Assembly (NCBI RefSeq): GCF_001428245.1
Contig: NZ_LMRV01000044.1
Coordinates: 923 to 64,922, forward strand
Reading direction: 5' to 3'
Length of the DNA stretch: 64,000 nucleotides
Origin: Paenibacillus sp. Soil522
GTDB lineage: Bacteria; Bacillota; Bacilli; Paenibacillales; Paenibacillaceae
The position numbers and the translations under genes are program-made. Below, in pieces: positions 19,322 to 27,530 of this stretch. The notes below the pieces were generated by a model. That model made no database searches. It was not told where the DNA came from and saw only the letters and a program-made list of their open reading frames with translations. Within the stretch, counting starts at the first letter, position 1, and each line of letters opens with the position of its first letter.

Positions 19322-21007
19322 ATGACAAGCAACAAACATTACGAAGCTTTTGCGGCGCAAAATCGAGAGCAAGTGCTTGCAGAAATGCGGCGGACCCCGC
19401 TTGACGCACTGATCATCGGCGGAGGTATTACAGGAGCCGGCATCGCGCTTGATGCCGCCGCGCGCGGCATGAAGGTGGCGCTGGTGGAAATGCAGGATTT
19501 TGCGGCGGGAACGTCGAGCCGTTCTACGAAGCTCGTTCACGGCGGCTTGCGTTACTTGAAGCAGCTTGAGATCGGCGTCGTAGCCGAGGTCGGCAAGGAG
19601 CGGGCAATCGTTTACGAGAACGGACCGCATGTCACAACGCCGGAATGGATGCTGCTTCCACTTTACAAAGGCGGCACCTTCGGCAAGTTTTCGACATCGG
19701 TCGGTTTGCGCGTATATGACTTTTTGGCAGGGGTAAAAAGAAAAGAGCGCCGCAAGATGCTGAACGTGGCCGATACGTTTGAGAAGGAGCCTCTCTTGAA
19801 GCGGGAGGGCTTAAAGGGCGGCGGCTATTATGTGGAATATCGGACGGATGACGCGCGGCTTACGATTGAAGTGATGAAGAAAGCGGTGGAGACCGGTGCT
19901 TTGTCCGTCAATTATGCGAAGGTGGAGACGCTGCGGTACGGCAAGGAAGGCCAAATAACCGGCGCGTTGGTCAAGGATACGATCAGCGGCGCTGAATATG
20001 AGCTTAAGGCGGCCAAAATCATCAATGCAACAGGCCCTTGGGTCGATGATATTCGTGAAATGGACGGCTCGAAAAAGGGTAAAACGCTACGTCTGACAAA
20101 GGGCGTTCACCTCGTGTTCGACAAGAGGCGTTTCCCTTTGCGCCAAGCGGTCTATTTTGATACGCAGGATGGACGCATGGTGTTCGCGATTCCCCGCGCC
20201 GGCAAAACGTATTTCGGTACAACCGATACGAATTATAAAGGCAATACCGTTAATCCGGTCATGACGCTGGAGGACCGCACCTATTTGCTGAAGGCCGTCA
20301 ACTTTATGTTCCCGGAGCTGAAGCTTGCCGAAGCGGATGTGGAATCGAGCTGGGCGGGTCTGCGGCCGCTTATCCAGCAGGAAGGAAAATCGCCTTCGGA
20401 AATATCGCGCAGAGATGAAATATTCGTATCGGAATCCGGTCTTATTTCGATCGCAGGCGGCAAGCTGACAGGGTATCGCAAAATGGCCGAAACCGTCGTC
20501 TCTAAAGTTGTTGAGCTGCTTGGACAGGAAAGCGGCGGCGTTCAGTACGACAAAAGCGCAACAAAAACGATACCGATGTCGGGCGGAGATCTGGGCGGAT
20601 CAGCAGGTTTTGAGCCATTCGTCCGGAAGAAAACGTCCGAAGGCGTTCGTTTCGGCTTTAACAAGGAAGAGTCGGCTTTTCTGGCGCAGCGTTACGGCTC
20701 AAACGTAGATCAACTCTTTGCGCTTGCGGAAAGCACGGCTCCATGGGCTGATTCCTTTAAGCTGCCGCTTGTGCTGGCGGTGCAGCTGCGGTATTCGCTT
20801 GAAGCGGAAATGACGGTGAAGCCGGCTGATTTCTTTATCCGCCGAACAGGCGACTTGTTCTTCCGCATCGGATACGTGCAGAAATGGAAAGAGCCGGTTA
20901 TCGCCGCGATGGCGGAGCGTCTTAGATGGAGCGGGGAACAGCGCGCTGCATTTGCAGCGGAGCTGGAAGAGAAGCTGACGGAGGCGGTGGAGCCGCTGCG
21001 GAGCTAA
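19322..21007 (+). CDS. glpD: Aerobic glycerol-3-phosphate dehydrogenase
   Basis: This 561-residue FAD enzyme oxidises glycerol-3-phosphate to dihydroxyacetone phosphate at the membrane and feeds electrons to quinones. It starts with a Rossmann FAD site (DALIIGGGITGAGIALDAAA), then SSRSTKLVHGGLRYLKQ. It contains YFGTTDTNY and the ISIAGGKLTGYRKMAE segment, all GlpD hallmarks. GGGAGGAAA lies directly before ATG 19322. A strong terminator follows at 21063. Expression is expected to depend on GlpP read-through of the upstream hairpin. Confidence 0.95.
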   Translation: MTSNKHYEAFAAQNREQVLAEMRRTPLDALIIGGGITGAGIALDAAARGMKVALVEMQDFAAGTSSRSTKLVHGGLRYLKQLEIGVVAEVGKERAIVYENGPHVTTPEWMLLPLYKGGTFGKFSTSVGLRVYDFLAGVKRKERRKMLNVADTFEKEPLLKREGLKGGGYYVEYRTDDARLTIEVMKKAVETGALSVNYAKVETLRYGKEGQITGALVKDTISGAEYELKAAKIINATGPWVDDIREMDGSKKGKTLRLTKGVHLVFDKRRFPLRQAVYFDTQDGRMVFAIPRAGKTYFGTTDTNYKGNTVNPVMTLEDRTYLLKAVNFMFPELKLAEADVESSWAGLRPLIQQEGKSPSEISRRDEIFVSESGLISIAGGKLTGYRKMAETVVSKVVELLGQESGGVQYDKSATKTIPMSGGDLGGSAGFEPFVRKKTSEGVRFGFNKEESAFLAQRYGSNVDQLFALAESTAPWADSFKLPLVLAVQLRYSLEAEMTVKPADFFIRRTGDLFFRIGYVQKWKEPVIAAMAERLRWSGEQRAAFAAELEEKLTEAVEPLRS

Positions 21008-21062
21008 TATTTTTGCAAGAAGGAAGACCGTCAAATAACGAATGAGGCAGTGAAAATAAGCG

Positions 21063-21087
21063 GAGGCGCAGAAATGCGTCTCTTTTT
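21063..21087 (+). terminator. Terminator of glpD
   Basis: GAGGCGCA pairs with TGCGTCTC around a GAAA tetraloop and is followed by five T. It is a compact, strong intrinsic terminator. Confidence 0.85.
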
Positions 21088-21159
21088 GTATGATAAAAGG
21101 GATAGCACTTCTCATTTGTGAATGATTGAAGGTCGGCAAATGCCTATAAGCAAAAGTTG

Positions 21160-21212
21160 TTGCAACATTGGCAGGTATTACATATAATACATATGAGCAT
21201 GTATTCATATGT
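21160..21212 (+). promoter_or_regulatory. Promoter and CzrA-like operator of the cation exporter
   Basis: TTGCAA (21160-21165) and TATAAT (21183-21188) are 17 bp apart. Directly after the -10 lies an inverted repeat, ACATATGA (21189-21196) and TCATATGT (21205-21212), with an 8-bp spacer. ArsR/SmtB metal sensors such as CzrA bind imperfect repeats of the ATATGA/TCATAT type overlapping the start site. A sensor with a complete alpha-5 zinc site is encoded at 15210-15575, so zinc-relieved repression is likely. Confidence 0.65.
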
Positions 21213-21303
21213 TTAGGACTAATTGGAATGTAGAGCTAATGAAAAACAGCGTTATGAAGCAGACTATTATCGTTTGTTTGCGGAATGGATCGGGGGAGAG
21301 CTG

Positions 21304-22524
21304 ATGAGCGGAGCACACGACGACAATAAACAGGGACAAAGGATAAATGCAGCAGCAAGCAGCTGTGATAAACAGCATCATGAGCATGTTCATTCAGAAG
21401 GGGAATGCTGCCATGAGCATGAGCATGAGTATGAGTATGACCATGACCATGAGTATAGCGGACACGACAATGAGCATAACTACGACCATAGCGGAAATTG
21501 CCATGACCATAGCAGACATGATCAAGCGGATGAAAGCATAAAGAAGCAGCAAGCCAAGAAGGGCAAGCAAAGCCATAACCGCCATTCACACAGTCATTCT
21601 CATGGGCATGACCATGGACACCACCACGGACACGGTCATCATGGCCACTCGCATGCGCCGAATAACAAGGCGGGGCTGCTGATCGCGCTTATCATTACCG
21701 CAGGAATTATGCTGCTGGAGTTTGTTGGGGGCTTGGTAACGAACTCCTTAGCGCTCCTCTCCGATTCCGGGCATATGCTTAGCGACACGGCGGCGCTTGC
21801 GTTAAGCTTAGCGGCCATGTGGATTGCGGTACGTCCGCGGTCGGCTAGTCGAACCTACGGCTTTCACCGGTTTGAAATATTGGCTGCCTTGCTGAATGGG
21901 GTCACGCTATTTGTTATTGCCGCTTTCATTATTGCCGAGGCGGTCAAACGGTTCGGGGAGCCGCCAACCGTGGCGAGCGGCACGATGATGATTATAGCGG
22001 GCGTTGGTTTGCTGGCAAATCTTGCGAGCGCGTGGTTTCTTATGCGGAAGGCCGATGTGAAGGATAATTTAAACGTCCGCAGCGCATATCTCCATATTAT
22101 TGGGGATGCGGTCGGTTCGGTGGGCGCGATTATTGCCGGCATCTTGATGTCTTTGTTCTCCTGGTATATAGCCGATCCGATCATCAGCGTTATCGTAGCG
22201 GTGCTTATTTTGAAAAGCGCGTGGGGAGTTATCAAATCAACCGTCCATATTTTAATGGAGGGAACGCCTGCTAATGTGGACGCCGAGCAAGTCGGGAAGA
22301 CGCTGCTCCTCATTCACGGGGTAAAAGAGGTGCATGATCTCCATATTTGGACGATTACGTCAGGCCTCGATTCCTTAAGCTGTCACCTCCTCGTTGAGGA
22401 CGGCGTCGATTGCCAGGCGGTGCTGCAGGAAGCGATTGAGCAAATTGCAGCCGAATTCCAAATCGAGCATACGACGATTCAAATCGAGAAGTCGCAGCTG
22501 AAGCATCCGGCTCTGAAGGTATAG
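21304..22524 (+). CDS. Cation diffusion facilitator, CzcD/ZitB type, with long His-rich head
   Basis: This 406-residue proton-driven exporter probably removes zinc, perhaps cobalt or cadmium. An unusually long N-terminal cytosolic region (about residues 20-118) is packed with His, Asp and Glu in a repetitive pattern. Six membrane helices follow, with metal-site motifs in SDSGHMLSDTAAL (HxxxD) and YLHIIGDAVGS (HxxxD). The C-terminal domain of about 80 residues starts near HGVKEVHDLHIW. I prefer ATG 21304, which follows GGGGGAGAG, over an in-frame ATG at 21223. A sensor-type operator precedes it. Confidence 0.9.
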   Translation: MSGAHDDNKQGQRINAAASSCDKQHHEHVHSEGECCHEHEHEYEYDHDHEYSGHDNEHNYDHSGNCHDHSRHDQADESIKKQQAKKGKQSHNRHSHSHSHGHDHGHHHGHGHHGHSHAPNNKAGLLIALIITAGIMLLEFVGGLVTNSLALLSDSGHMLSDTAALALSLAAMWIAVRPRSASRTYGFHRFEILAALLNGVTLFVIAAFIIAEAVKRFGEPPTVASGTMMIIAGVGLLANLASAWFLMRKADVKDNLNVRSAYLHIIGDAVGSVGAIIAGILMSLFSWYIADPIISVIVAVLILKSAWGVIKSTVHILMEGTPANVDAEQVGKTLLLIHGVKEVHDLHIWTITSGLDSLSCHLLVEDGVDCQAVLQEAIEQIAAEFQIEHTTIQIEKSQLKHPALKV

Positions 22525-22546
22525 AGGCTGGAGAGCAATAAAAAAG

Positions 22547-22589
22547 AAGGCAACTAAGTCGACAAAATCAACTTAAATGCCTTTTTTTT
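22547..22589. terminator. Terminator between the exporter and the convergent nucleotidase gene
   Basis: AAGGCAACTAAGT pairs with ACTTAAATGCCTT and is followed by a run of eight T on the plus strand. A-rich sequence on the left side could serve the minus strand too. Confidence 0.7.
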
Positions 22590-22648
22590 GCGCAATTAAT
22601 CGGTTTGTGCAATTTCATCAGTTTTCAGCAATCTTCATCTCTTGTGAG

Positions 22649-23179
22649 CTAGGAGAGAAAAAAACGTTTAACTTCCTGCCAGTTATTCACTCTTTCATAT
22701 CCTGTTTCATTGCTGTTATGAGGTGCCGAGAATAAGATCCCTTGGCCGTTAAAGTGTTTGAAATGTCTTACATTATCATCGATCAGAAAGTCTGCATTCA
22801 GAATGCTTTTATCCCCGCAAAACACGAAATTCATTTCATTCAAAAATCCAAAATGTTCTTTCAGCCAATCGTATTTCGCCGTAAAGGAAGTTGGAAATTC
22901 CATAGCCGCAGTCGTAATAAAAACCTCATAGTGTTCGGTCAATTCTTTTATTACTTGCTGGCTGCCTTGCATCACCTCTAAATCACGGAAAAAAGCAGGG
23001 TCTTTCAAGTAGTTTAAAATTTCAGTTTCTAAATGAGGACGAAGTACTTTAAGATGTGTCCCCATTAAGTCTTGAACCGTAATATTCTCATTAAAATCAC
23101 GGTTAAAAAGCTTTAAATGTTTAAGGCCAGCATCAGCGATCACTTCGTCCATATCAATCGCAATTCTCTTCATGAGCAT
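22649..23179 (-). CDS. 5'(3')-deoxyribonucleotidase-like HAD phosphatase
   Basis: This 176-residue HAD-superfamily protein is similar to the 5'-nucleotidase, deoxy (pyrimidine), type C family, which removes phosphate from deoxynucleoside monophosphates. The N-terminal motif IAIDMDEVIAD supplies the nucleophile and acid Asp pair. EVFITTAAMEFP is motif II, and ADFLIDDNVRHF carries the C-terminal acidic pair. Two ATGs compete for the start (23179 and 23173); GGAAAGG fits either. It is a single-gene unit, convergent with the cation exporter and divergent from the DeoR-type regulator. Confidence 0.85.
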   Translation of the reverse strand: MLMKRIAIDMDEVIADAGLKHLKLFNRDFNENITVQDLMGTHLKVLRPHLETEILNYLKDPAFFRDLEVMQGSQQVIKELTEHYEVFITTAAMEFPTSFTAKYDWLKEHFGFLNEMNFVFCGDKSILNADFLIDDNVRHFKHFNGQGILFSAPHNSNETGYERVNNWQEVKRFFLS

Positions 23180-23392
23180 TCAGCAACCTTTCCGAAAAAA
23201 CAATTATAAAAGCGTATAAACATGCACTAACAATTACTTAAATATGATGATACAATTAAAAAAAAGCAACGTCAAGATGTTTCAAATGTTAAATGGCGAT
23301 GGTACAATTATTTTCGTGCAGGATCTAGCAGGTAAGCATGATGCCTTGTTATGGAAGCACTTGGATTGATTTTAAAGATGAGGAGCGTATAT

Positions 23393-24148
23393 ATGCTTAG
23401 GGAAGAACGCCATCAACATATACTCGAAATGCTAAATAGAGATAAAAAAGTAATCGCAACGGAATTAAGCGAAAAATTAATGGTTTCGGAAGATACGATC
23501 CGCCGCGATTTGCGGGAAATGGATCATTTGGGTCTGCTCCACCGCGTGCATGGCGGGGCACTTCCCAAACCACCTTCCGCGGTACACTATGAGGACCGGC
23601 AAAAAGACGCGGTTGAAATCAAGGAGCAGCTTGCAGAAGCGGCCATCTCCCTTATACGTAAGGGGCAGGTTATATTGATGGATGGAAGCACTTCTAATCT
23701 TAGGGTGGCTGAACGGCTTCCCGCTCAGTTAGAGGTTACCGTGTTTACGAATAGTCCGCCAATTGCAATCGCATTAGCATCCCATCCAAAGGCCGAGGTC
23801 ATTATGATTGGAGGCTCCCTGTTCAAAGATGCATTAGTGAATGTAGGTGTGGCGGCTATTGAAGCCTTAAATAAAGTAAGAGCAGATCTTTATTTTCTCG
23901 GCGTCTACGCGATCCACCCGGAAATTGGTATGAGCGTGCCCTTTCTAGATGAGTCCTACGTAAAAAGACAAATGATCGCATCCGCAGCCGAGACGGTAGG
24001 GCTTGTCACTTCGGCGAAAATGGGCACCTCATCGACCTATGTTGTAGCGCCTGCAAGCTCGCTGACTTATATGGTGACGGAGAAGCAAGTACCGGACGAG
24101 ACGCTCCAGCCTTACCGCAATCTCGGTGTAACCGTTATTCAGGGATAG
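23393..24148 (+). CDS. DeoR-family transcriptional regulator
   Basis: This 251-residue regulator has an N-terminal DeoR winged helix (REERHQHILEMLNRDKKVIA, then LMVSEDTIRRDLREMDHLGL, residues 2-56). A sugar-phosphate-sensing DeoRC domain follows, with the hallmark GQVILMDGSTSNLRVAERLP. I prefer ATG 23393, preceded by GAGGAG, over an in-frame ATG 14 codons upstream. It stands alone between a divergent nucleotidase and a strong terminator, so its targets cannot be told from context. A sugar phosphate effector is expected from the family. Confidence 0.88.
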   Translation: MLREERHQHILEMLNRDKKVIATELSEKLMVSEDTIRRDLREMDHLGLLHRVHGGALPKPPSAVHYEDRQKDAVEIKEQLAEAAISLIRKGQVILMDGSTSNLRVAERLPAQLEVTVFTNSPPIAIALASHPKAEVIMIGGSLFKDALVNVGVAAIEALNKVRADLYFLGVYAIHPEIGMSVPFLDESYVKRQMIASAAETVGLVTSAKMGTSSTYVVAPASSLTYMVTEKQVPDETLQPYRNLGVTVIQG

Positions 24149-24167
24149 ACATTCGCAGCCGCAGCTA

Positions 24168-24216
24168 ATCAGCATAAAAAGGAGCAATCCGGATGATTGC
24201 TCCTTTTTGTGCTGAT
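24168..24216. terminator. Strong bidirectional-looking terminator
   Basis: A long near-perfect stem contains AAAAAGGAGCAATC and GATTGCTCCTTTTT, extended by ATCAGCA/TGCTGAT. It ends the DeoR gene. Confidence 0.85.
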
Positions 24217-24251
24217 GGTCAACATCATTTGATGTAAAATAAACCAAGTCA

Positions 24252-24307
24252 TTGACGGTTGCCTAAAAAAAACATATATTGATATCATTAATTGAGAATG
24301 ATTATTA
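24252..24307 (+). promoter_or_regulatory. Promoter with Fur-like box ahead of the envelope-glycan operon
   Basis: TTGACG (24252-24257) and TATATT (24275-24280) are 17 bp apart. Just downstream, TGAGAAT-G-ATTATTA (24293-24307) matches the 7-1-7 Fur core TGATAAT-N-ATTATCA at 12 of 14 specified positions. The position around +6 to +20 would allow repression. A better Fur box lies at 29230-29244. Confidence 0.5.
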
Positions 24308-24337
24308 TTTAGTTAAAGAAAAGGGAATGTCTCAAAA

Positions 24338-25264
24338 ATGCGAATAAAATGGATCATACGTCTGTCGGCTGTGCCTTTACTTGCCGCTTTTATATGGATG
24401 ACATGGCGGTGGTTTGATAAGGATGAATGGCTCGGCGATCTATTGCTGCTCGTTAAGCAGCCGCAGTGGCTTATGTTTATGTTTACGGCGTATTTGCTGT
24501 CGTTTATTCTGAAGGCAGAGGCATGGCGGAGATATTCGGGATCAAACGAGCGCTTAGGAATCTTTTTTCATGGCATCATCTACAGCCTTTTGGTCAACCA
24601 TCTTCTGCCGCTAAAAGCCGGAGACATTGTCCGCACCGGGTTTTTGATGAAAACAGCCCATAAAACGTGGGACGAGGCGCTGCATTCGGTAACCGTCATG
24701 CGTTTACTCGATATGCTCACTTTATGCCTGTATGCCGGCGCAGGCATCCTTATGCTTGGTCTGCCGTCCTCTTGGCTATGGGGCGCCGTATTGCTGGCTG
24801 CCGCTGTCCTTATGGCTGCTGTCTATAAGCTGCCCGTTTTAAAAAAAATGCCGCTTATACAGAAGCATCTGGCGCATTTCAAAGCTGCGATGCTTTCGGG
24901 AAAGGGGCTGTTTATTTTGGCCGCTATTGCGGTGAGCTGGATTTTGGAAGCAGGCGTCATTTACGGTATCGCAAGCATACTCGAACTGCAGCTTGGGGCT
25001 GCCTCCCTCGTATGGGCCAACAGCATGACGATTGCCGGACAAGTATTTCATATTACGCCTGGAGGCATCGGCACCTATGAGAGCACCTTGAGCGGTTCGC
25101 TTGCCATGCTCGGAATAAACGGGAAGGAAGCTTACGGGGCGGCGATCTTGTCGCATGCGTTCAAATTCATGTTCGCCTTCGTTATGGGTGCTTATTCCCT
25201 GCTTCGCATGCCGCTCGGCTGGCGGGAAGCGAGAGCCTGGATTAAGGAAAGAAAAATAGGATAA
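24338..25264 (+). CDS. YbhN/UPF0104 flippase-like membrane protein
   Basis: This 308-residue polytopic protein has about eight hydrophobic segments. It belongs to the lysylphosphatidylglycerol-synthase transmembrane (UPF0104/YbhN) family, which includes lipid or glycolipid flippases. Typical parts are LLVNHLLPLKAGDIVRTGFL, and HITPGGIGTYESTLSGSLAM near the C terminus. It is the first gene of a four-gene rightward operon with a phosphodiesterase, a dolichol-phosphate-mannose-synthase-like enzyme and a GT-C protein. A role in moving a polyprenyl-linked or lipid-linked sugar is likely. Confidence 0.8.
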   Translation: MRIKWIIRLSAVPLLAAFIWMTWRWFDKDEWLGDLLLLVKQPQWLMFMFTAYLLSFILKAEAWRRYSGSNERLGIFFHGIIYSLLVNHLLPLKAGDIVRTGFLMKTAHKTWDEALHSVTVMRLLDMLTLCLYAGAGILMLGLPSSWLWGAVLLAAAVLMAAVYKLPVLKKMPLIQKHLAHFKAAMLSGKGLFILAAIAVSWILEAGVIYGIASILELQLGAASLVWANSMTIAGQVFHITPGGIGTYESTLSGSLAMLGINGKEAYGAAILSHAFKFMFAFVMGAYSLLRMPLGWREARAWIKERKIG

Positions 25265-25279
25265 AGGAATGAATTCATT

Positions 25280-26755
25280 ATGAAAAAGGCATCGCCATTT
25301 GAGATTGTAGCTGCGAGATGTTGGAATCTATTAAACGAAGGGAAGCCATTCACCCCGATTTTCGTGCTCGGCGTATTTTTGCTATATCGCATGGGAGAGT
25401 GGTCGGACACGCAGTTCTGGAGTGCGGCGGGGCTCGGGCTCTTGATAACATTGCCCTTTTTTGTTATTTATTACTGCTTTGATTTCCCTCTCCTGCTCCG
25501 CAATTATTTGTGGCTGCCGCTCATAGCCGCGCTGCTCGTCTGGGATCATGGAAGCCTCTCTCTTTATTTGCTTGCGCTGGGACTTTTCTATTTTTTCACC
25601 GTCTATTTTTGGGGGACATTCTATTATCATTTGCGGATCGGCACATCATGGTGGAATTTTACCCGTTTCTGGAAGCTTGTCTTGAAAAACAGCGATTCGA
25701 CCAGCGGCAACGCGCAGGAGCAAATGCCGAAGTTTTTGCTGCTGCTGTTCGTATGGAACCATTTTTACGATGTTTTTTATTCGATCGGCTCATTCGAAGC
25801 TTTCACTGCCGCGGCTGACTTGCATTTGCTTACGCCGGCTATTTTTGCTGCATGCCTATGGCTGTACAGCTATGTGCTTCATGCAAACCTGTTCGATTGG
25901 AAGCCGGCGGAGGCTGCGCCGCTTACGGACAAGTCAGGCTGGCCGCAGAGCGCTATAAACGAGAAAGTGATCGTCATTGTCATTGACGGCATGCGCAAGG
26001 AACGGTTCGAGGACGCGAACGCTCCTTTTCTGAAAAAGCTTAGAGCAGAAGGCACCGAGTATACCCAGATGGAAACGGTGTATCCGGCACGTACGGTCGT
26101 ATGCTTCTCTTCCATGTTTACAGGCACATACCCGCGCGAGCACGGTATCCGCTCCAATATGGTGTGGAAGCTGGGCATCAAGGTGGAAAGCATCTTTGAT
26201 TCGCTTCGCAAGGCAGGAAAGAAAGGCAGGCTGCTCGGCATCGCCCATCTGATCGATTCGATGGGCGATGATGTGGAAAGCGTCACGGCCGTGATGCATA
26301 ACGACGTTGCGGACCGGAATATTATCGAGCGCGCCAAGCGGATCATGGAAGAGCAAAATCCGGATTTGCTGGTGGCTCAGCTGATTGGCGTCGACCAAAC
26401 CGGACATAGCCGGGGTGTATTGTATGATGAATACGTGCAGAAGATCGAGGAAGCTGACCGTTTAATCGAAGAGTTTGCGGGCTGGCTGGAAAGCCGCGGA
26501 ATGATGAACAATACGACGCTGCTCGTGTGCGCGGATCACGGACAGGCTGACGGCATCGGCGGACACGGCCATCTTGATGAAGGGGAGCGGTATGTGCCTT
26601 TCTTTATGCACGGTCCCTTCATTAAACAAGGCTTGCGCATCGATGAGAAGCATTCACTAATCTCGATTGCTCCTACATTAGCTTATTTGCTTGGAGCTCC
26701 GGTCCCAAGCAGCAGCAGAGGCACGGTGCTGTCGGATGCCATGAAGACAAAATAA
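25280..26755 (+). CDS. Membrane-anchored alkaline-phosphatase-superfamily phosphodiesterase
   Basis: This 491-residue protein has roughly five membrane segments in its first 200 residues, then a type I phosphodiesterase/nucleotide-pyrophosphatase domain. Metal and nucleophile motifs are VIVIDGMRKERF, PARTVVCFSSMFTG (Thr nucleophile), GVDQTGHSRG, LLVCADHGQAD and GGHGHLDEGER. The catalytic part is expected to face outside. It follows the flippase-like gene by 15 bp and could release a phosphate-linked head group or act on a glycolipid intermediate. The exact substrate is unknown. Confidence 0.8.
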   Translation: MKKASPFEIVAARCWNLLNEGKPFTPIFVLGVFLLYRMGEWSDTQFWSAAGLGLLITLPFFVIYYCFDFPLLLRNYLWLPLIAALLVWDHGSLSLYLLALGLFYFFTVYFWGTFYYHLRIGTSWWNFTRFWKLVLKNSDSTSGNAQEQMPKFLLLLFVWNHFYDVFYSIGSFEAFTAAADLHLLTPAIFAACLWLYSYVLHANLFDWKPAEAAPLTDKSGWPQSAINEKVIVIVIDGMRKERFEDANAPFLKKLRAEGTEYTQMETVYPARTVVCFSSMFTGTYPREHGIRSNMVWKLGIKVESIFDSLRKAGKKGRLLGIAHLIDSMGDDVESVTAVMHNDVADRNIIERAKRIMEEQNPDLLVAQLIGVDQTGHSRGVLYDEYVQKIEEADRLIEEFAGWLESRGMMNNTTLLVCADHGQADGIGGHGHLDEGERYVPFFMHGPFIKQGLRIDEKHSLISIAPTLAYLLGAPVPSSSRGTVLSDAMKTK

Positions 26756-26780
26756 TGCGGGAACAGGAAAGGAAACCATC

Positions 26781-27530
26781 ATGGACAAGCAGAAGGTCGT
26801 CGTCTTCATGCCGGCGCACAACGAAGAAAGCAATATCGCAAGCGTGATTGCCAGAGTCCCGCGGCATTTTCATCCGCATTACACGGTAGAGGTGCTGGTC
26901 ATCGATGACGGCTCTACCGATAACACGGCGGTAGTCGCGAAACAAGCGGGAGCCGACCGTATTATTTCCTTTCCGGGCAATCGCGGCTTGGGGGCCGCCG
27001 TTCGGGAAGGGCTGGCGGAATGCTGCAGAATGGATGCGGTGATCGGGCTGATGATCGACGCCGACAATGAATATCCGCCCGAGCAAATTCCGGACGTCAT
27101 CGCTCCGATCATCGGAAGGCGCGCCGACTACACCTTCGGCTCGCGATTCAAAGGACAGATTCGCGGAATGAGGCTGCACCGCAGACTGGGAAACTATGTT
27201 TTTACACTGGTACAGGCTTTGCTTCTCCGCAAATGGATTTATGACGGACAATCCGGGATGAGAGGATTTTCCCGTGAAGCGATGGAGAATGCCGAAATTA
27301 TTCACGATTACAATTATGCCCAGGTACTGACGATCAATCTGATCAGGCAGGGATTCCGCTTGGAGGAAGTTCCAATCTCTTATCAGGTGCGCACGATGGG
27401 ACAATCGTTTATTAAGTTCCGGGAATATGTTACCTCCGTCATCCCCGCAATTTATAAGGAGATGAGGCGTCCTGTGACCGGAAGAAAGGCCGGGAAGGCT
27501 ATACGCCGCAAGGAGAGAGCCAGCCTATGA
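26781..27530 (+). CDS. Family 2 glycosyltransferase, polyprenyl-phosphate-sugar synthase-like
   Basis: This 249-residue GT-A enzyme resembles dolichol/polyprenyl-phosphate mannose synthases. It contains the nucleotide site VFMPAHNEESNIASV, VLVIDDGSTDNT, the GLGAAVREGL segment and the metal-binding acidic motif LMIDADNEYPPEQIP. No clear C-terminal membrane helix is present, but the basic tail may bind the membrane. Its stop overlaps the start of the next gene (ATGA). It would make a polyprenyl-phosphate sugar used by the GT-C protein next to it. Confidence 0.87.
   Translation: MDKQKVVVFMPAHNEESNIASVIARVPRHFHPHYTVEVLVIDDGSTDNTAVVAKQAGADRIISFPGNRGLGAAVREGLAECCRMDAVIGLMIDADNEYPPEQIPDVIAPIIGRRADYTFGSRFKGQIRGMRLHRRLGNYVFTLVQALLLRKWIYDGQSGMRGFSREAMENAEIIHDYNYAQVLTINLIRQGFRLEEVPISYQVRTMGQSFIKFREYVTSVIPAIYKEMRRPVTGRKAGKAIRRKERASL

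Noticed and set aside
21236..21589. Leftward 117-codon His-rich frame
   Set aside because: It is the mirror of the repetitive His-rich coding region of the cation exporter; simple hexamer repeats give open frames on both strands.
21400..21660. Short tandem repeats considered as a CRISPR array
   Set aside because: Units are hexamers coding for His/Asp/Glu without unique spacers, inside a clear gene.
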